From Paludisphaera mucosa (GTDB lineage Bacteria > Planctomycetota > Planctomycetia > Isosphaerales > Isosphaeraceae): a DNA stretch of 64,000 nucleotides. This document shows positions 1 through 8,982 of this stretch, one piece after another. The position numbers were made by a program, and so were the translations under genes. Location: NCBI RefSeq assembly GCF_029589435.1, contig NZ_JARRAG010000002.1, forward strand, positions 3,782,001 to 3,846,000, read 5' to 3'. Every line of letters starts with the position of its first letter. The first letter of the stretch is position 1. The notes beneath the pieces are model-generated. The model was given only the letters and a program-made list of their open reading frames with translations, was not told the origin of the DNA and made no database searches.

Positions 1-2
1 GC

Positions 3-416
3 GTCCGCTACCTGATCGTCTACCTCGCCTGCGGCCTGATGGGGTCGCTGGCCCAGATCGCCGCCGCGCCGAATTCGATGATCCCGACCCTCGGGGCCTC
101 GGGGGCGATCGCCGGGATCATGGGGGCCTACGTCGTCTGGTTCCCCCACAACCAGATCCGCGTCCTGGTCTTCCGTTTCATCACGGTCCTCCCGGCCGCG
201 ATCGTCATCGGCGGCTGGATCGCGCTCCAGATCTGGCTGGGCGTCCAGGGGATCGGCAAGATGGGGGAGTCGGGCGGAGTGGCCTACCTGGCCCACGTCG
301 GCGGTGCCCTGACCGGGATCCTCGTCGCCTTCCTCTTCTACGACCGCGCCCAGCAGGTCAAGGCGATGGACGAGTACGGCCAGGGCTGGCAGAGCATCCC
401 GCCCGACGGCTCCTGA
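3..416 (+). CDS. Rhomboid family protein, C-terminal part (5' end outside window)
   Basis: The frame is open from base 3, so the start lies upstream of the window. The visible 137 residues carry the rhomboid serine motif GASGAIAGIMG (about residue 32 of the fragment) and, near the end, the His-containing segment AHVGGALTG, the two halves of the Ser-His dyad of intramembrane rhomboid proteases. Hydrophobic helices lie on both sides, and a short hydrophilic tail rich in charged and polar residues ends the protein. Family knowledge: rhomboids cleave membrane proteins within the bilayer, but many bacterial members have no known substrate. A second, larger rhomboid is encoded on the other strand at 6165-7922. 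Confidence 0.85.
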   Translation, partial: VRYLIVYLACGLMGSLAQIAAAPNSMIPTLGASGAIAGIMGAYVVWFPHNQIRVLVFRFITVLPAAIVIGGWIALQIWLGVQGIGKMGESGGVAYLAHVGGALTGILVAFLFYDRAQQVKAMDEYGQGWQSIPPDGS

Positions 417-493
417 CGGCCCGCGCCGCACCAGCACGACCCTGGCGGTCCGTGGTCCCACGTCCGCTCCGGGCCCATCTTGCCGGAGCGTGG

Positions 494-499
494 TATAGT
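494..499 (+). promoter_or_regulatory. Possible -10 box (TATAGT) before the asparagine synthetase gene
   Basis: TATAGT within GTGGTATAGTTGG lies 88 bases upstream of the chosen start at 588. No good -35 hexamer is seen at 16-18 bases. Placement rests on the hexamer alone. Confidence 0.35.
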
Positions 500-587
500 T
501 GGAAGCCGGGCGCTCGGGGTAAACCCTGCCGTGCCCGGTCAGCCGGGTCCGTCGGACGACGCAACGAGCCCAGGAGATTCAGCAACC

Positions 588-2597
588 ATGTGCGGCATCG
601 CGGGCGCATTGGATTTACGGGGCCGGCGCGAGTTTCCGGCGGCTCGCCTGCTGGCGATGACCGCGGCGATCGCTCATCGCGGGCCGGAAGACGAGCAGGT
701 CCACATCGAGCCCGGCGTCGCCCTGGGCGCGCGGCGGCTGGCCATCGTCGACCTGGCGGGCGGACGCCAGCCCCTCTGCAACGAGGACGGCACCGTCTGG
801 GTCGCCCAGAACGGCGAGATCTTCGAGTACCCCGAGATCCAGCAGGAACTCCTGGCGCGGGGCCACACACTCTCCACCCGGTGCGACACCGAGCTGTGGG
901 TCCACCTCTACGAGGACCTGGGCCGGGGGATGTTCGACAAGGCCCGCGGCCAGTACGCCGTGTCGCTCTGGGACCGCAAGGAGCGGGCCCTCTTCCTGGG
1001 CCGCGACCGGGTGGGCATTTGCCCGCTCTACTACGCCGAGGTCGACGGCTGGCTGCTCTGGGGCTCGGAGATCAAGGCGATCCTGGCCTCGGGGATGATC
1101 GACGCCCGCGCCGACCGGCGGGGGATCGACGTCTTCTTCAACACCTTCTGCGCCAGCACGTCGCGGACGTTCTTCGAGGGGATCAACATCCTCTCCCCCG
1201 GCCATTTCCTGGCCGTGAAGGACGGGCGGATCGAGACGATCCGCTACTGGGACCTCGACTTCCCCGACGCGGGCGACGAGCGGCGTCTGAAGGACCCGAC
1301 GCCCCTGATCGACGAGCTGGAGCACCTGATGCGCCAGGCCGTCGAGCGCCGCCTGCGGGGCGACGTGCCGGTGGTCAGCTACATCAGCGGCGGCCTCGAC
1401 TCGACGGTCGTCCTGGGGCTCAGCTCGCGGCAGCGGGGCTACGCGGTGCCGTCGTTCACCATCGGCCTGAACAAGGCCGGGCCCGACGAGCGCTCGCAGG
1501 CCGTCGAGTCGGCCGAGGCGCTGGGCTCGAAGCTGACGATGGTGACGATGGACCGGGCGGACATCATCAACGCCTACCCCGAGCTGATCCGCGCCGCCGA
1601 GGGGCCGGTGATGGATTCGTCGGCGGCCTGCCTGATGCGGCTGGCCAAAGCGGTCCACGACCAGGGCTACAAGGTCGCCCTCACCGGCGAGGGGGCCGAC
1701 GAGGCGCTCGCCGGCTATCCCTGGTTCAAGTCGCAGCAGGTGCGCAACGTCCTGCGGCGGACGGTCGGCAATTGGGCGCCCTCGAAGATCCGCGACGTCA
1801 TCGTCGGCTCGATGCACGGCGACCCGGCCCACCTGCCCCCGCGGCACGGCTTCCAGGGCGTCCGCACGGCGCAGCAGGACGTCTACGACCTGATGGGCCA
1901 GGCTCGCACGTTCCTCTACTCGGGCGCGATGTGGAGCGACCTCGGGGCCTATTCGGCCTACGACGACCTGGACATCAGCAACGAGCGGTTCACCCGCTGG
2001 GCACCGCTGAACCAGTCGCTCTACGTCGGCTACAAGGTGATGCTGGCCGGGCTCCTGCTCCACGGCAAGGGGGACCGGGTGGCCATGAACTCGTCGGTCG
2101 AGGCCCGCTACCCGCTGCTCGACGAGGACGTGGTCGCCTTCTGCGCCTCGATCGCCCCCGAGTACAAGCTCAAGGGACTGACCGACAAGTGGATCCTCCG
2201 CCAGGTCGCCGCGCGGACGCTCCCGAAGAAGATCGCCAACCGGCCCAAGACCATGTTCCGCGCCAGCCGCTCCGAGGCTTTCTTCGACGCCGGCCGCCCC
2301 GCCTGGGTCGATCAGCTCCTCAGCCCGGAGTCGCTGCGACGGACCGGTTACTTCGACGTCGAAAGCGTCGCCCGCGAGGTCGCCTCGCACGGCCGGTTCC
2401 CGAAGTTCACGCCCAAGCGGATCATCATGGACCTGAGCCTGACCTGCGTGGCCGCCACCCAGCTCTGGCACCACACGTTCCTCGGCGGCGGCCTCTGCGA
2501 ACTGCCCACGTGGACGCCCCCTCGATCGGCCTCCGCGGACCTGCCCGACGGCCTGGACGCGACCTCATATCACGGGGCCGTCGCCTCGGGCGTCTGA
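588..2597 (+). CDS. asnB: Asparagine synthase (glutamine-hydrolysing)
   Basis: Makes asparagine from aspartate, glutamine and ATP in the cytosol. I place the start at the ATG at 588 because it gives MCGIAG, leaving Cys2 as the N-terminal nucleophile of the class II glutaminase domain (about residues 1-220); an AGGAG lies 11 bases upstream. The synthetase domain (about 230-620) has the PP-loop SGGLDS and the conserved GEGADEALAGY segment. At 669 residues it matches bacterial AsnB-type enzymes. In-frame upstream sequence up to 480 is open but would hide the catalytic Cys. The gene stands alone and is closed by a strong terminator at 2617. Related AsnB proteins also act in amidotransfer reactions of polysaccharide or peptide biosynthesis, which cannot be excluded. 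Confidence 0.92.
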   Translation: MCGIAGALDLRGRREFPAARLLAMTAAIAHRGPEDEQVHIEPGVALGARRLAIVDLAGGRQPLCNEDGTVWVAQNGEIFEYPEIQQELLARGHTLSTRCDTELWVHLYEDLGRGMFDKARGQYAVSLWDRKERALFLGRDRVGICPLYYAEVDGWLLWGSEIKAILASGMIDARADRRGIDVFFNTFCASTSRTFFEGINILSPGHFLAVKDGRIETIRYWDLDFPDAGDERRLKDPTPLIDELEHLMRQAVERRLRGDVPVVSYISGGLDSTVVLGLSSRQRGYAVPSFTIGLNKAGPDERSQAVESAEALGSKLTMVTMDRADIINAYPELIRAAEGPVMDSSAACLMRLAKAVHDQGYKVALTGEGADEALAGYPWFKSQQVRNVLRRTVGNWAPSKIRDVIVGSMHGDPAHLPPRHGFQGVRTAQQDVYDLMGQARTFLYSGAMWSDLGAYSAYDDLDISNERFTRWAPLNQSLYVGYKVMLAGLLLHGKGDRVAMNSSVEARYPLLDEDVVAFCASIAPEYKLKGLTDKWILRQVAARTLPKKIANRPKTMFRASRSEAFFDAGRPAWVDQLLSPESLRRTGYFDVESVAREVASHGRFPKFTPKRIIMDLSLTCVAATQLWHHTFLGGGLCELPTWTPPRSASADLPDGLDATSYHGAVASGV

Positions 2598-2616
2598 GGA
2601 TCGGCCGGAAACGACG

Positions 2617-2661
2617 AGAGCCGCCGCGCGACCCTTCAGGCGTCGCGCGGCGGCTCTTTTT
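2617..2661 (+). terminator. Rho-independent terminator after asnB
   Basis: A perfect 15-bp stem (2618-2632 with 2642-2656), a 9-base loop and a run of five T directly after. It starts 20 bases beyond the asnB stop. The downstream membrane-protein gene reads toward it from the other strand. Confidence 0.92.
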
Positions 2662-2680
2662 GACTCATCCCCGTGGGAGC

Positions 2681-3346
2681 TCAGTGCGTGCGGCGGATGT
2701 GGGCCGCGACGCCGCAGAGGGCCAGGCACCACGAGACGCCGTAGATCGCGTAGGCGTAGGGGTCGAACGTGGCCATGAGCAGGCCCGTCCCCCACATCTG
2801 GACCGCCGGGATGAAGAAGAGGGGGCTGAACAGCCAGGCGAGCGACGCGAAGAAGAACGTGCTCAGGGTGCACCAGACGGCCTTGAACCAGGGATGCTCG
2901 ATCCCCACCAGCGAGTTCAGGCTCACCACGTTGAACGACAGGATCAGGAAGGTCGTCCAGAGCTTGGCCACCAGGTTGACCGCGGCGTTGCGGCGGATCC
3001 AGTGCCGTCCGGCCAGCAGCCGCATCGCCACGAAGACGGCGACCAGCTCGACGAACCAGATCGCCAGATAACGCAGGTCGCGGCGCGAGACCGGCTCGGC
3101 CAGCACCTGGCAGACCACGAACGCGGTCAGGTGGACCACGCCGACGCCCATCAGGGCCCGGGGCCAGCGCGGGTCGGCCAGCTCCCGGCTCATGTCCTCG
3201 CGAAGGGCCGCCCGCCAGCCCTCCAGCGTGGCCGCCGAGCCCTCGACGGGACCCCAGGCCGACGCTTCGTCCGACGAGCCCTCCTGCAAGGCGAGCCCGC
3301 CGTTCGCCCTGCGGGCGTTCGTCTTCTGCCGGGAAACCACGGCCAT
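2681..3346 (-). CDS. Multi-pass membrane protein of unknown function
   Basis: 221 residues. The first ~70 are hydrophilic (acidic linker, then ADPRWPRALMGVG) and are followed by about five hydrophobic segments, spread from residue ~65 to ~213, separated by short basic loops such as GRHWIRRN. I recognise no family. It ends near the asnB terminator and starts 99 bases from the divergent desaturase gene, so the two may share a bidirectional promoter region. The start ATG was taken at 3346 as the only ATG before the hydrophobic core that gives a normal cytosolic N-terminus; this is not certain. Confidence 0.7.
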   Translation of the reverse strand: MAVVSRQKTNARRANGGLALQEGSSDEASAWGPVEGSAATLEGWRAALREDMSRELADPRWPRALMGVGVVHLTAFVVCQVLAEPVSRRDLRYLAIWFVELVAVFVAMRLLAGRHWIRRNAAVNLVAKLWTTFLILSFNVVSLNSLVGIEHPWFKAVWCTLSTFFFASLAWLFSPLFFIPAVQMWGTGLLMATFDPYAYAIYGVSWCLALCGVAAHIRRTH

Positions 3347-3470
3347 GTTTCTCTCCCTATCGCTCCATGATTCCGCCCGGCGACGTCGCCGACCCGCTCC
3401 AGATCCAGCCTTAACTCTAGCCGATGGTGTGATAAGATAAGATGGATGCGGGAAATAAACCGTTGTCGAT

Positions 3471-3476
3471 TATACT
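3471..3476 (+). promoter_or_regulatory. Possible -10 box (TATACT) of the desaturase gene
   Basis: TATACT lies 12 bases before the ATG at 3488, inside a locally AT-rich stretch (3421-3480). If used, transcription would start about 3483 and the ATG at 3446 could not be the start codon. No convincing -35 element is seen. Confidence 0.35.
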
Positions 3477-3487
3477 GGGTGGATGGA

Positions 3488-4576
3488 ATGAATCAGCTGG
3501 AAAGCCAGGACGTCTCGTCCTCCTCGGCGTTCGAGACTGAGGCGGACTGGAGCTGGGACCGGACGCACCGCGCGCTGGTGCCCTTGCTGAGGGCCGACGA
3601 CCACACCAACATCCGCTACCTGTTGGGCGAGTACGCGGGGCTGCTGTCCGCGCTGGCGGGATGCGTCTGGGCGTATCGCGCGTGGAGTGCGGGCGGGTTG
3701 TCGAACTTGGCGTTCGCCGGGCTGGCGGCGTTGGGCGTCGTGGTCGTGGCGGTGTTCCAGCACCGCCTGTCGGGGCTGGGGCACGAGGGGTCGCACTACG
3801 CCCTCTTCCGGAACCGGCTGGCGAACGAGCTGGCGTCGGACCTGCTCTGCATGTTCCCGCTGATGGCGATGACCCAGCGGTTCCGGGTCACCCACATGGG
3901 GCATCACCAGTTCCTCAACGACCCCGAGCGCGACCCCGACGTCGCGCGGCTGCATTTCGACGGCGACCGATATCCATTCCCGATGCCGCGGCCGCGGTTC
4001 TGGTACCGCTACGTCGTGCTCTCGGCATGGCTGCCGTCGCTCGTCCGCTACCTGTACGGCCAGGCGAAGAACGCCAACGTGACGATGGGGCTGCGGGAGC
4101 CGAAGGCGCCGTATCGGTTCAAGGTGGGCCGCTGCCTTCGCGGCTCGTACTGGCTGCCGATGCTGAGCCTCGTCCACGTGACGGGCTCGTGGCCGATCTT
4201 CTTCCTGTTCTGGGTGCTGCCGCTGGTGACGGCCTATCCGTTCCTGATGCAGCTCCGCGAGATCGCCCACCACAGCAACGCGCCGACGGACGGGGAGTTC
4301 GCGCACTCGCGGAACTTCCACTGCAGTCCGATCTTCAACTTCTGCGTCTTCCCGTACGGCCAGGACTACCACCTGACGCACCACGTCTTCGGCCTGATGC
4401 CGCACTACCGGCTGGCCGAGGCGCACCGGACCCTGCAGAACTACCGTCCCTACCGCGAGCAGGCTGTCGCCTGCTACGGCTATTTCTTCCGACGCTGGGG
4501 GAAGCCCGGCCCGACGGTCCTGGACGTGCTGGCCGACCGCCGGACGCTCGCCGGGCCCCACGCGGCCCGCGCCTGA
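3488..4576 (+). CDS. Membrane fatty acid desaturase
   Basis: A di-iron membrane desaturase or hydroxylase acting on fatty acyl chains or related lipids. All three histidine boxes are visible: HEGSH (about residue 98), HMGHH (about 136) and HLTHH (about 294), with an additional AHH (about 262). Hydrophobic segments lie between them as in this superfamily. The chosen start gives 362 residues; an ATG at 3446 adds 14 residues, but GGGTGGATGG precedes 3488 and a TATACT lies between the two. The substrate (acyl-CoA, acyl lipid, sterol or carotenoid) cannot be told from sequence. It ends tail to tail with the hydrolase gene at 4615. Confidence 0.85.
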   Translation: MNQLESQDVSSSSAFETEADWSWDRTHRALVPLLRADDHTNIRYLLGEYAGLLSALAGCVWAYRAWSAGGLSNLAFAGLAALGVVVVAVFQHRLSGLGHEGSHYALFRNRLANELASDLLCMFPLMAMTQRFRVTHMGHHQFLNDPERDPDVARLHFDGDRYPFPMPRPRFWYRYVVLSAWLPSLVRYLYGQAKNANVTMGLREPKAPYRFKVGRCLRGSYWLPMLSLVHVTGSWPIFFLFWVLPLVTAYPFLMQLREIAHHSNAPTDGEFAHSRNFHCSPIFNFCVFPYGQDYHLTHHVFGLMPHYRLAEAHRTLQNYRPYREQAVACYGYFFRRWGKPGPTVLDVLADRRTLAGPHAARA

Positions 4577-4597
4577 TCGGGCGGACCGATCGGCGCG
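4568..4597. terminator. Hairpin between convergent genes, possible bidirectional terminator
   Basis: CGCGCC plus GATCGG pair with CCGATC plus GGCGCG (12 bp, one bulged T, 5-base loop). It spans the desaturase stop codon and sits between two tail-to-tail genes. No T-run follows on either strand, so it may only slow polymerase or protect 3' ends. Confidence 0.4.
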
Positions 4598-4614
4598 GGG
4601 CCGGTTCCGTCGGG

Positions 4615-5991
4615 TCAGGGCGTGGCCGCGCCGACCGGCTCGACCTTGAGTTCTTTCTTCTTGACCTTGGCCCCGAGGCCGGGCTCGAAGAAGGACGTGG
4701 TCAGGTGGTAGGAGAGGCCGTCGACCTCGTACTCCAGGTCGGCGAAGACGGCCTTGCCGCCCGACTCGGGCGCGGTGACGACCGCCGAGACGATCGCGCC
4801 GGGCTCCAGCGGGCTGCTGGTCCACTTGGACTCGCGGAAGTCGCGGTTCTTGGACTCGGCGCTCCAGAGGCGGGCCGACTTCGGCGGCGGGTCGGCGCTG
4901 ACCTTCAGCGTATACTGGTTCTTCGCGGCGGGCTCCAGCTTCCAATCGAGCTTGGGCATCGGTCGGCCGGTCACGCTGCTGCGGAAGAAGGCGCCCAGGC
5001 CGTTGAAGACCCAAGAACGGTCGCCGTCGAGGCCGTGGCCGGCGTTGGGCAGCTCCATCAGGTACTTGGGGCCGACGAGCTCGTCCCAGTACAGGTCGAG
5101 CGCGTTGAGGGTCCAGTAGCGGTCGTTCGTGCCGTTGAGCAGGAACTTGGGCTTCTTCGCCAGCCGCTCGCGGAACGTGAAGGGGTCGACCATCTGCCAG
5201 AGCTTGGTGCCGGGGCCGGTCTTGACCTCTTCCATCAGCCCGCGCTTGACGTAGTCGTCGATCTGCTCGCTGTAGTTGCCCCAGACGTCGAGCTGGTTCG
5301 GGCCCTGGGTGCCGATGTTGAGCATGACGATGACCATCGGGGCGAGGGCGATGACGCGGTCGTCGACCGCGGCGGTCAGCCAGGTGGTCCAGCCCCGCTT
5401 CGAGGCGCCGGTGACGACGAACCGCGTGACGTCGACCTTGCGTTTCTCCTTGGCCCAGGCCTGGACGGCGTCCATCGCCTTGACGGCGCTCTTGGCCATG
5501 GGGAACAGGAGCGGCCAGTTCTCGTCCTTCGTCTCCAGGTAGCGGATGAAGGTCTCGGCGATCAGCTCGTCTTCCTTCTTGTCGCCCAGGAGCGGCTGGT
5601 TGGGGACCTGGCTGAGCAGGGCGACCCGAGAGCCGCAGAGCTTGGACAGGGTCAGGGCGAGCATCTCCATGTCGGGGCCGGGCTTGTTGCCGGTGCTGCC
5701 GCCGGTGATGAACAGGAGGACGGCGTCGTCGTGGTCGGGCTTGCCGGCCTCGTAGATCCGCAGGCTGTGGGTCCAGGTGATGCCCTGCCACACCTGCGAG
5801 GTCAGCTGCAGCGCCGTGACCTTGCCGGCGGGGGTCTCTTGCTCCTCGACCTGCTTCCATGCGAAGGCGGGATCGGGCTTCTTGACGTACTCGTCCAGGT
5901 CCGCGCGGCAAGGGGAGGCCGCGAACACCAGGCCCGCCGCGACCGCGAACAGCGGCGCGACGAGGGAACCGCGATGGGGGAAGAACCGCAC
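4615..5991 (-). CDS. PhoPQ-activated pathogenicity-related family protein (exported alpha/beta hydrolase)
   Basis: 458 residues from a GTG start at 5991, chosen because AGGAG (6000-6004) lies 8 bases upstream; the longer frame to 6129 lacks such a site. Residues 1-30 form a Sec signal peptide ending near SPCRA. The mature part has the PhoPQ_related fold markers: FITGGSTG, the nucleophile-elbow-like VTGASKRGWTTW, LLNGTNDRYW and GHGLDGDRSW, consistent with a Ser-Asp-His hydrolase. The name comes from Salmonella and Dictyostelium (AprA) relatives; the substrate is unknown and the name does not imply pathogenicity. The gene is oriented like the rhomboid gene 173 bases upstream. Confidence 0.85.
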   Translation of the reverse strand: MRFFPHRGSLVAPLFAVAAGLVFAASPCRADLDEYVKKPDPAFAWKQVEEQETPAGKVTALQLTSQVWQGITWTHSLRIYEAGKPDHDDAVLLFITGGSTGNKPGPDMEMLALTLSKLCGSRVALLSQVPNQPLLGDKKEDELIAETFIRYLETKDENWPLLFPMAKSAVKAMDAVQAWAKEKRKVDVTRFVVTGASKRGWTTWLTAAVDDRVIALAPMVIVMLNIGTQGPNQLDVWGNYSEQIDDYVKRGLMEEVKTGPGTKLWQMVDPFTFRERLAKKPKFLLNGTNDRYWTLNALDLYWDELVGPKYLMELPNAGHGLDGDRSWVFNGLGAFFRSSVTGRPMPKLDWKLEPAAKNQYTLKVSADPPPKSARLWSAESKNRDFRESKWTSSPLEPGAIVSAVVTAPESGGKAVFADLEYEVDGLSYHLTTSFFEPGLGAKVKKKELKVEPVGAATP

Positions 5992-6164
5992 CGATGACGC
6001 TCCTGGGAGAAGGAAATGTGCCGACCGTGACGCCGCATCCGACTGGGACGGCGTCGGTCTCGCCCCCCGGAACGTCCCGGGGGGCTCGCGGCCGGCGTGA
6101 TCGTAGCACGCGGCTCTGGATGCAGGCAATCCGCCGGGCGCGAAGTCCCCGCGGCCACCGAGGA

Positions 6165-7922
6165 TCAGGGCTCGGGGCCGTCCTCGGCCGGCTCCTCGGC
6201 CCCTCCTCCGCCGTTTTCGCGGACGAACGCCCGCTCGCGGTCGCCCCAGTCCTTCTCAAGCCGGGCCATGTCGGCGGCGCGCGCCAGGAAGCCCTCCGGG
6301 CCCTCGATCCAGTCGCGGTCGCCCGACTCGCGGAACCGCCGGACGGCCTCCACGCCGGCCACCTGCTGGCGCTGGGCCGAGGCCAGCAGCCGCGCCACCT
6401 CCGCCAGCCTCGGCTCGGGCGTCCACAGCCGCGCGACCTCGACCAGGTTGGTCCGGCCCTCGCGTTCGAGCCGCGCGAGCAGCTCGGGGAACCGCGATTT
6501 CCGCTCGGCCTCGTCATTGGCCTTGAGCAGCGCGAAGATCTCGCGGTTCCCATCCGCCGTCTCGCGGAACCGCTCGTAGACGGGCTGGAACTGGATCGCG
6601 AAATCCTGGAATCGGTCCGCCGGCGAGATCGTGGCCGCGCGCCAGCGGACGGCCCCCGCGCCGAGCCCGATCACGGCGACCGTCACCAGCGCCGCCAGGG
6701 CGGCCGAGCGGGCCAGGCCCCCGGCGTCCGCCTTCCGCGGCCAGGCGGGCGCGAGCACCAGGCCGGCCAGGAAGCCGGTGGCCAGGCCCCCGAGGTGGGC
6801 GGCCTGGTCGATCCCGGTGGCGACCGCGCCGAAGACCGTGTTGAACGCGACGAAGCTCAGGCCGCTGGACCGGAGCGAGGCCAGCACCGTCGGCGGAACG
6901 GCCCGGCGGCGGACGAGCAGGAAGGCGAGCAGGGCGCCGAGCACCCCGAAGATCGCCCCCGAGGCGCCCACGCTGACCCGCGCCGGGGGGACCGCCATGC
7001 TGGCGACCGCCCCGCCGACGCCGGCCGCCAGGTACACCGCGGCGAACCGGACGTTGCCGTAGAGCCGCTCGACGAGCGGCCCGACGTTCATCAGGCACCA
7101 CATGTTCATCGCCAAATGGAACAGACCGCCGTGCAGGAAGACGCTCGCCGGCAGACGCCAGGGCTCGCCCCGGAGCGTCACGCGGACGGCGTCGTTGGCC
7201 CCCCAGGCGAGCAGGTCTTCGAGCGAGGGGCTCATCGGGTCGACGCCTCTCGCCACCATGGCCACGTACACCAGCACGCATGCGGCGAACATCGCGCGGG
7301 TGACGAAGGCCATCGGCGTCGCGGCGAACAGGTCATCGCGGAACTGCGCCTTGTGCTCGCCGAACGCCCGCAGGTTGGCGTCGACCACGACGACCTTCGG
7401 GAGCGCCTCGGCCACGCGGCGGGCCAGCTCGGGGTCGACGGCCGGGGCCTCGCCGGTCCGCGCCGCGAGCGCGAGGCTGCGCAGGGCCGTCGCCAGGGCG
7501 TCGACGAGGCCGGGCGGCGCCCCCGGCATCGGCACGACGACGCCCCGCCCGAGATCCAGCCCCGGCGTCCCGGACGCGGAGGACGGGGCCGCGTCGTGGC
7601 CGACGTCCTCATAGGCCGCAGCGCGGCCGTTGAACATCGCTCGCGCGCCGGCGGGGCCGCCGGGGGCCGCCTCCACCCGTTCGAACCAGATGATCCGGTG
7701 GGTCGTGAGCAGGGCGGGCGCCGGCCCCTCGCCGACCGTGGCGACCAGCAGCTCGCCCGGGGCGCGGGGGAAGACGAGGCCGGCCGCGACCCCCAGGTCC
7801 TGCCGCGTCAACCGGGGCGAGAGTCGGACGTCGGGGAACGCTCCGAGGGGGGCGAAGGACGCCAGCACGAGCACGTTCCAGGGGCGGATCGCCGCCTCCG
7901 CCTCACCCCCCACTTCCATCAT
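6165..7922 (-). CDS. Rhomboid intramembrane protease with long N- and C-terminal soluble domains
   Basis: 585 residues. The rhomboid core (about 215-420) has the first-loop segment HGGLFHLAMNMW, the catalytic Ser motif GASGAIFG and the catalytic His in QAAHLGG, with six or more hydrophobic helices. The N-terminal ~200 residues are soluble and include LLTTHRIIWFE, a pattern seen in bacterial PH/GRAM-like domains, so the core may be recruited to or gated by a membrane-binding module; this is inference. The C-terminal ~150 residues are charged and helical (FRETADGNREIFALLK, then LARLEREG) and lack a recognised motif. It starts at the first of two adjacent ATG codons. Confidence 0.85.
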   Translation of the reverse strand: MMEVGGEAEAAIRPWNVLVLASFAPLGAFPDVRLSPRLTRQDLGVAAGLVFPRAPGELLVATVGEGPAPALLTTHRIIWFERVEAAPGGPAGARAMFNGRAAAYEDVGHDAAPSSASGTPGLDLGRGVVVPMPGAPPGLVDALATALRSLALAARTGEAPAVDPELARRVAEALPKVVVVDANLRAFGEHKAQFRDDLFAATPMAFVTRAMFAACVLVYVAMVARGVDPMSPSLEDLLAWGANDAVRVTLRGEPWRLPASVFLHGGLFHLAMNMWCLMNVGPLVERLYGNVRFAAVYLAAGVGGAVASMAVPPARVSVGASGAIFGVLGALLAFLLVRRRAVPPTVLASLRSSGLSFVAFNTVFGAVATGIDQAAHLGGLATGFLAGLVLAPAWPRKADAGGLARSAALAALVTVAVIGLGAGAVRWRAATISPADRFQDFAIQFQPVYERFRETADGNREIFALLKANDEAERKSRFPELLARLEREGRTNLVEVARLWTPEPRLAEVARLLASAQRQQVAGVEAVRRFRESGDRDWIEGPEGFLARAADMARLEKDWGDRERAFVRENGGGGAEEPAEDGPEP

Positions 7923-8053
7923 CGTCGCCAGGACCTTTCCGGATCGCCGTCCAGCCGCGGCGAGGATGCTGCTCCGAGTCGTCCTGCATTGTCGGTATCC
8001 TGGTGTGCGGCGTAAAGGCGGGTTGCGGGCGCGGTCGGGGGGCGGGACGAGCC

Positions 8054-8839
8054 ATGAAGACGCTGATCCTCGGGTCGCTCGCCCGCGCCGGCCGGTTCCC
8101 GGCCTTCGCGGCCCGGACCCTGCTGGCGGTCCCGCCCGCCCTGCTCCGCCGCGGCGGCGAGGTCGCCCGGCTGTTCGAGCAGGTCGCGGTGCGGAGCCTG
8201 CCGATCGTGGCGGGCGCCGGCCTGAGCGTCGGCCTGGTGACGTGGTTCCAGACCCACCGGCTGCTGGCCGCCCACGGCGCGGAGGCGGCGCTGCCGAGCT
8301 TCCTGGCGGTGGCCGTCGTGGTCGAGCTGGGGCCGCTGCTGGCGGGCGTGCTCGCGGCCGGTCGCGTCGGCGCGGGGCTCGCGGCCGAGATGGGGGTCAT
8401 GTCCCTCAACGAGGAGATCGACGCCCGGATCGTCCTGGGCGCCGACCCGATCGCCGGCCTGGTCGCCCCCCGGGTGATCGCCTGCATCCTGGCGGTGCCG
8501 CTGCTGACCGTCCTGGTCGACGCCTCGGCCCTGGTCGGGGCGCTGGCCGCCGAGGGGATGGCCGGCAACCTCTCGCCCCAACTGTTCTGGCGGCAGTCGC
8601 TGGTCTTCCTGCGGCTCTCGGACGTGATCCCGGCCACGCTCAAGACCGCCGTCTTCGGCCTGATGGTCGGCCTCGTCGGCTGCTGGGTGGGGCTGGAATC
8701 CGAGCGCTCGGCCGAGGCCGTCGGCCGCGCCGCCACCCGGGGCGTCGTGGCGTCGACGCTGGCCGTCTTCGCCGCCAACGTCGCCCTGGTCCCGTTCATC
8801 CCCTGGGCGACGGGCCTGATGGGGCTGGCGGGGCTGTGA
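8054..8839 (+). CDS. MlaE-like ABC transporter permease
   Basis: 261 residues from the ATG at 8054 (a longer frame begins at 8003). It has the MlaE permease layout: an amphipathic N-terminal region, then about five hydrophobic helices, with the conserved stretch VVVELGPLLAGVLAAGRVG, the cytoplasmic-loop segment EMGVMSLNEEIDA and LGADPIAGLVAPR. Family members form the inner-membrane part of transporters that move phospholipids or other lipids across the envelope. No MlaF ATPase or MlaD-type MCE protein is adjacent, so its partners lie elsewhere. Confidence 0.82.
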   Translation: MKTLILGSLARAGRFPAFAARTLLAVPPALLRRGGEVARLFEQVAVRSLPIVAGAGLSVGLVTWFQTHRLLAAHGAEAALPSFLAVAVVVELGPLLAGVLAAGRVGAGLAAEMGVMSLNEEIDARIVLGADPIAGLVAPRVIACILAVPLLTVLVDASALVGALAAEGMAGNLSPQLFWRQSLVFLRLSDVIPATLKTAVFGLMVGLVGCWVGLESERSAEAVGRAATRGVVASTLAVFAANVALVPFIPWATGLMGLAGL

Positions 8840-8930
8840 GGGGGAGGATCCCGAAGGTTCGAGGAGAAGGCGTCGGGGTCTGGAGCGGCCGATTCGCGGC
8901 GAATGGGCGTCGCCGTGGTCGGGCGTGCGG

Positions 8931-8936
8931 TAGAAT
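8931..8936 (+). promoter_or_regulatory. Possible -10 box (TAGAAT)
   Basis: TAGAAT in GCGGTAGAATGGAG, 47 bases before the start of the small exported protein at 8983. No -35 element is evident. Confidence 0.35.
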
Positions 8937-8982
8937 GGAGGAGGTTGCGACGGTCCCGCCCATCCTTGAGGTTGATCCCACC

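Noticed and set aside
615-2474. 619-codon open frame opposite asnB
   Set aside because: Shadow of the GC-rich synthetase gene; no motif, no plausible start signal and atypical residue composition.
3470-6553. 1027-codon minus frame across the desaturase and the hydrolase genes
   Set aside because: Arg/Pro-rich and without any domain; it covers two well-supported genes in other frames.
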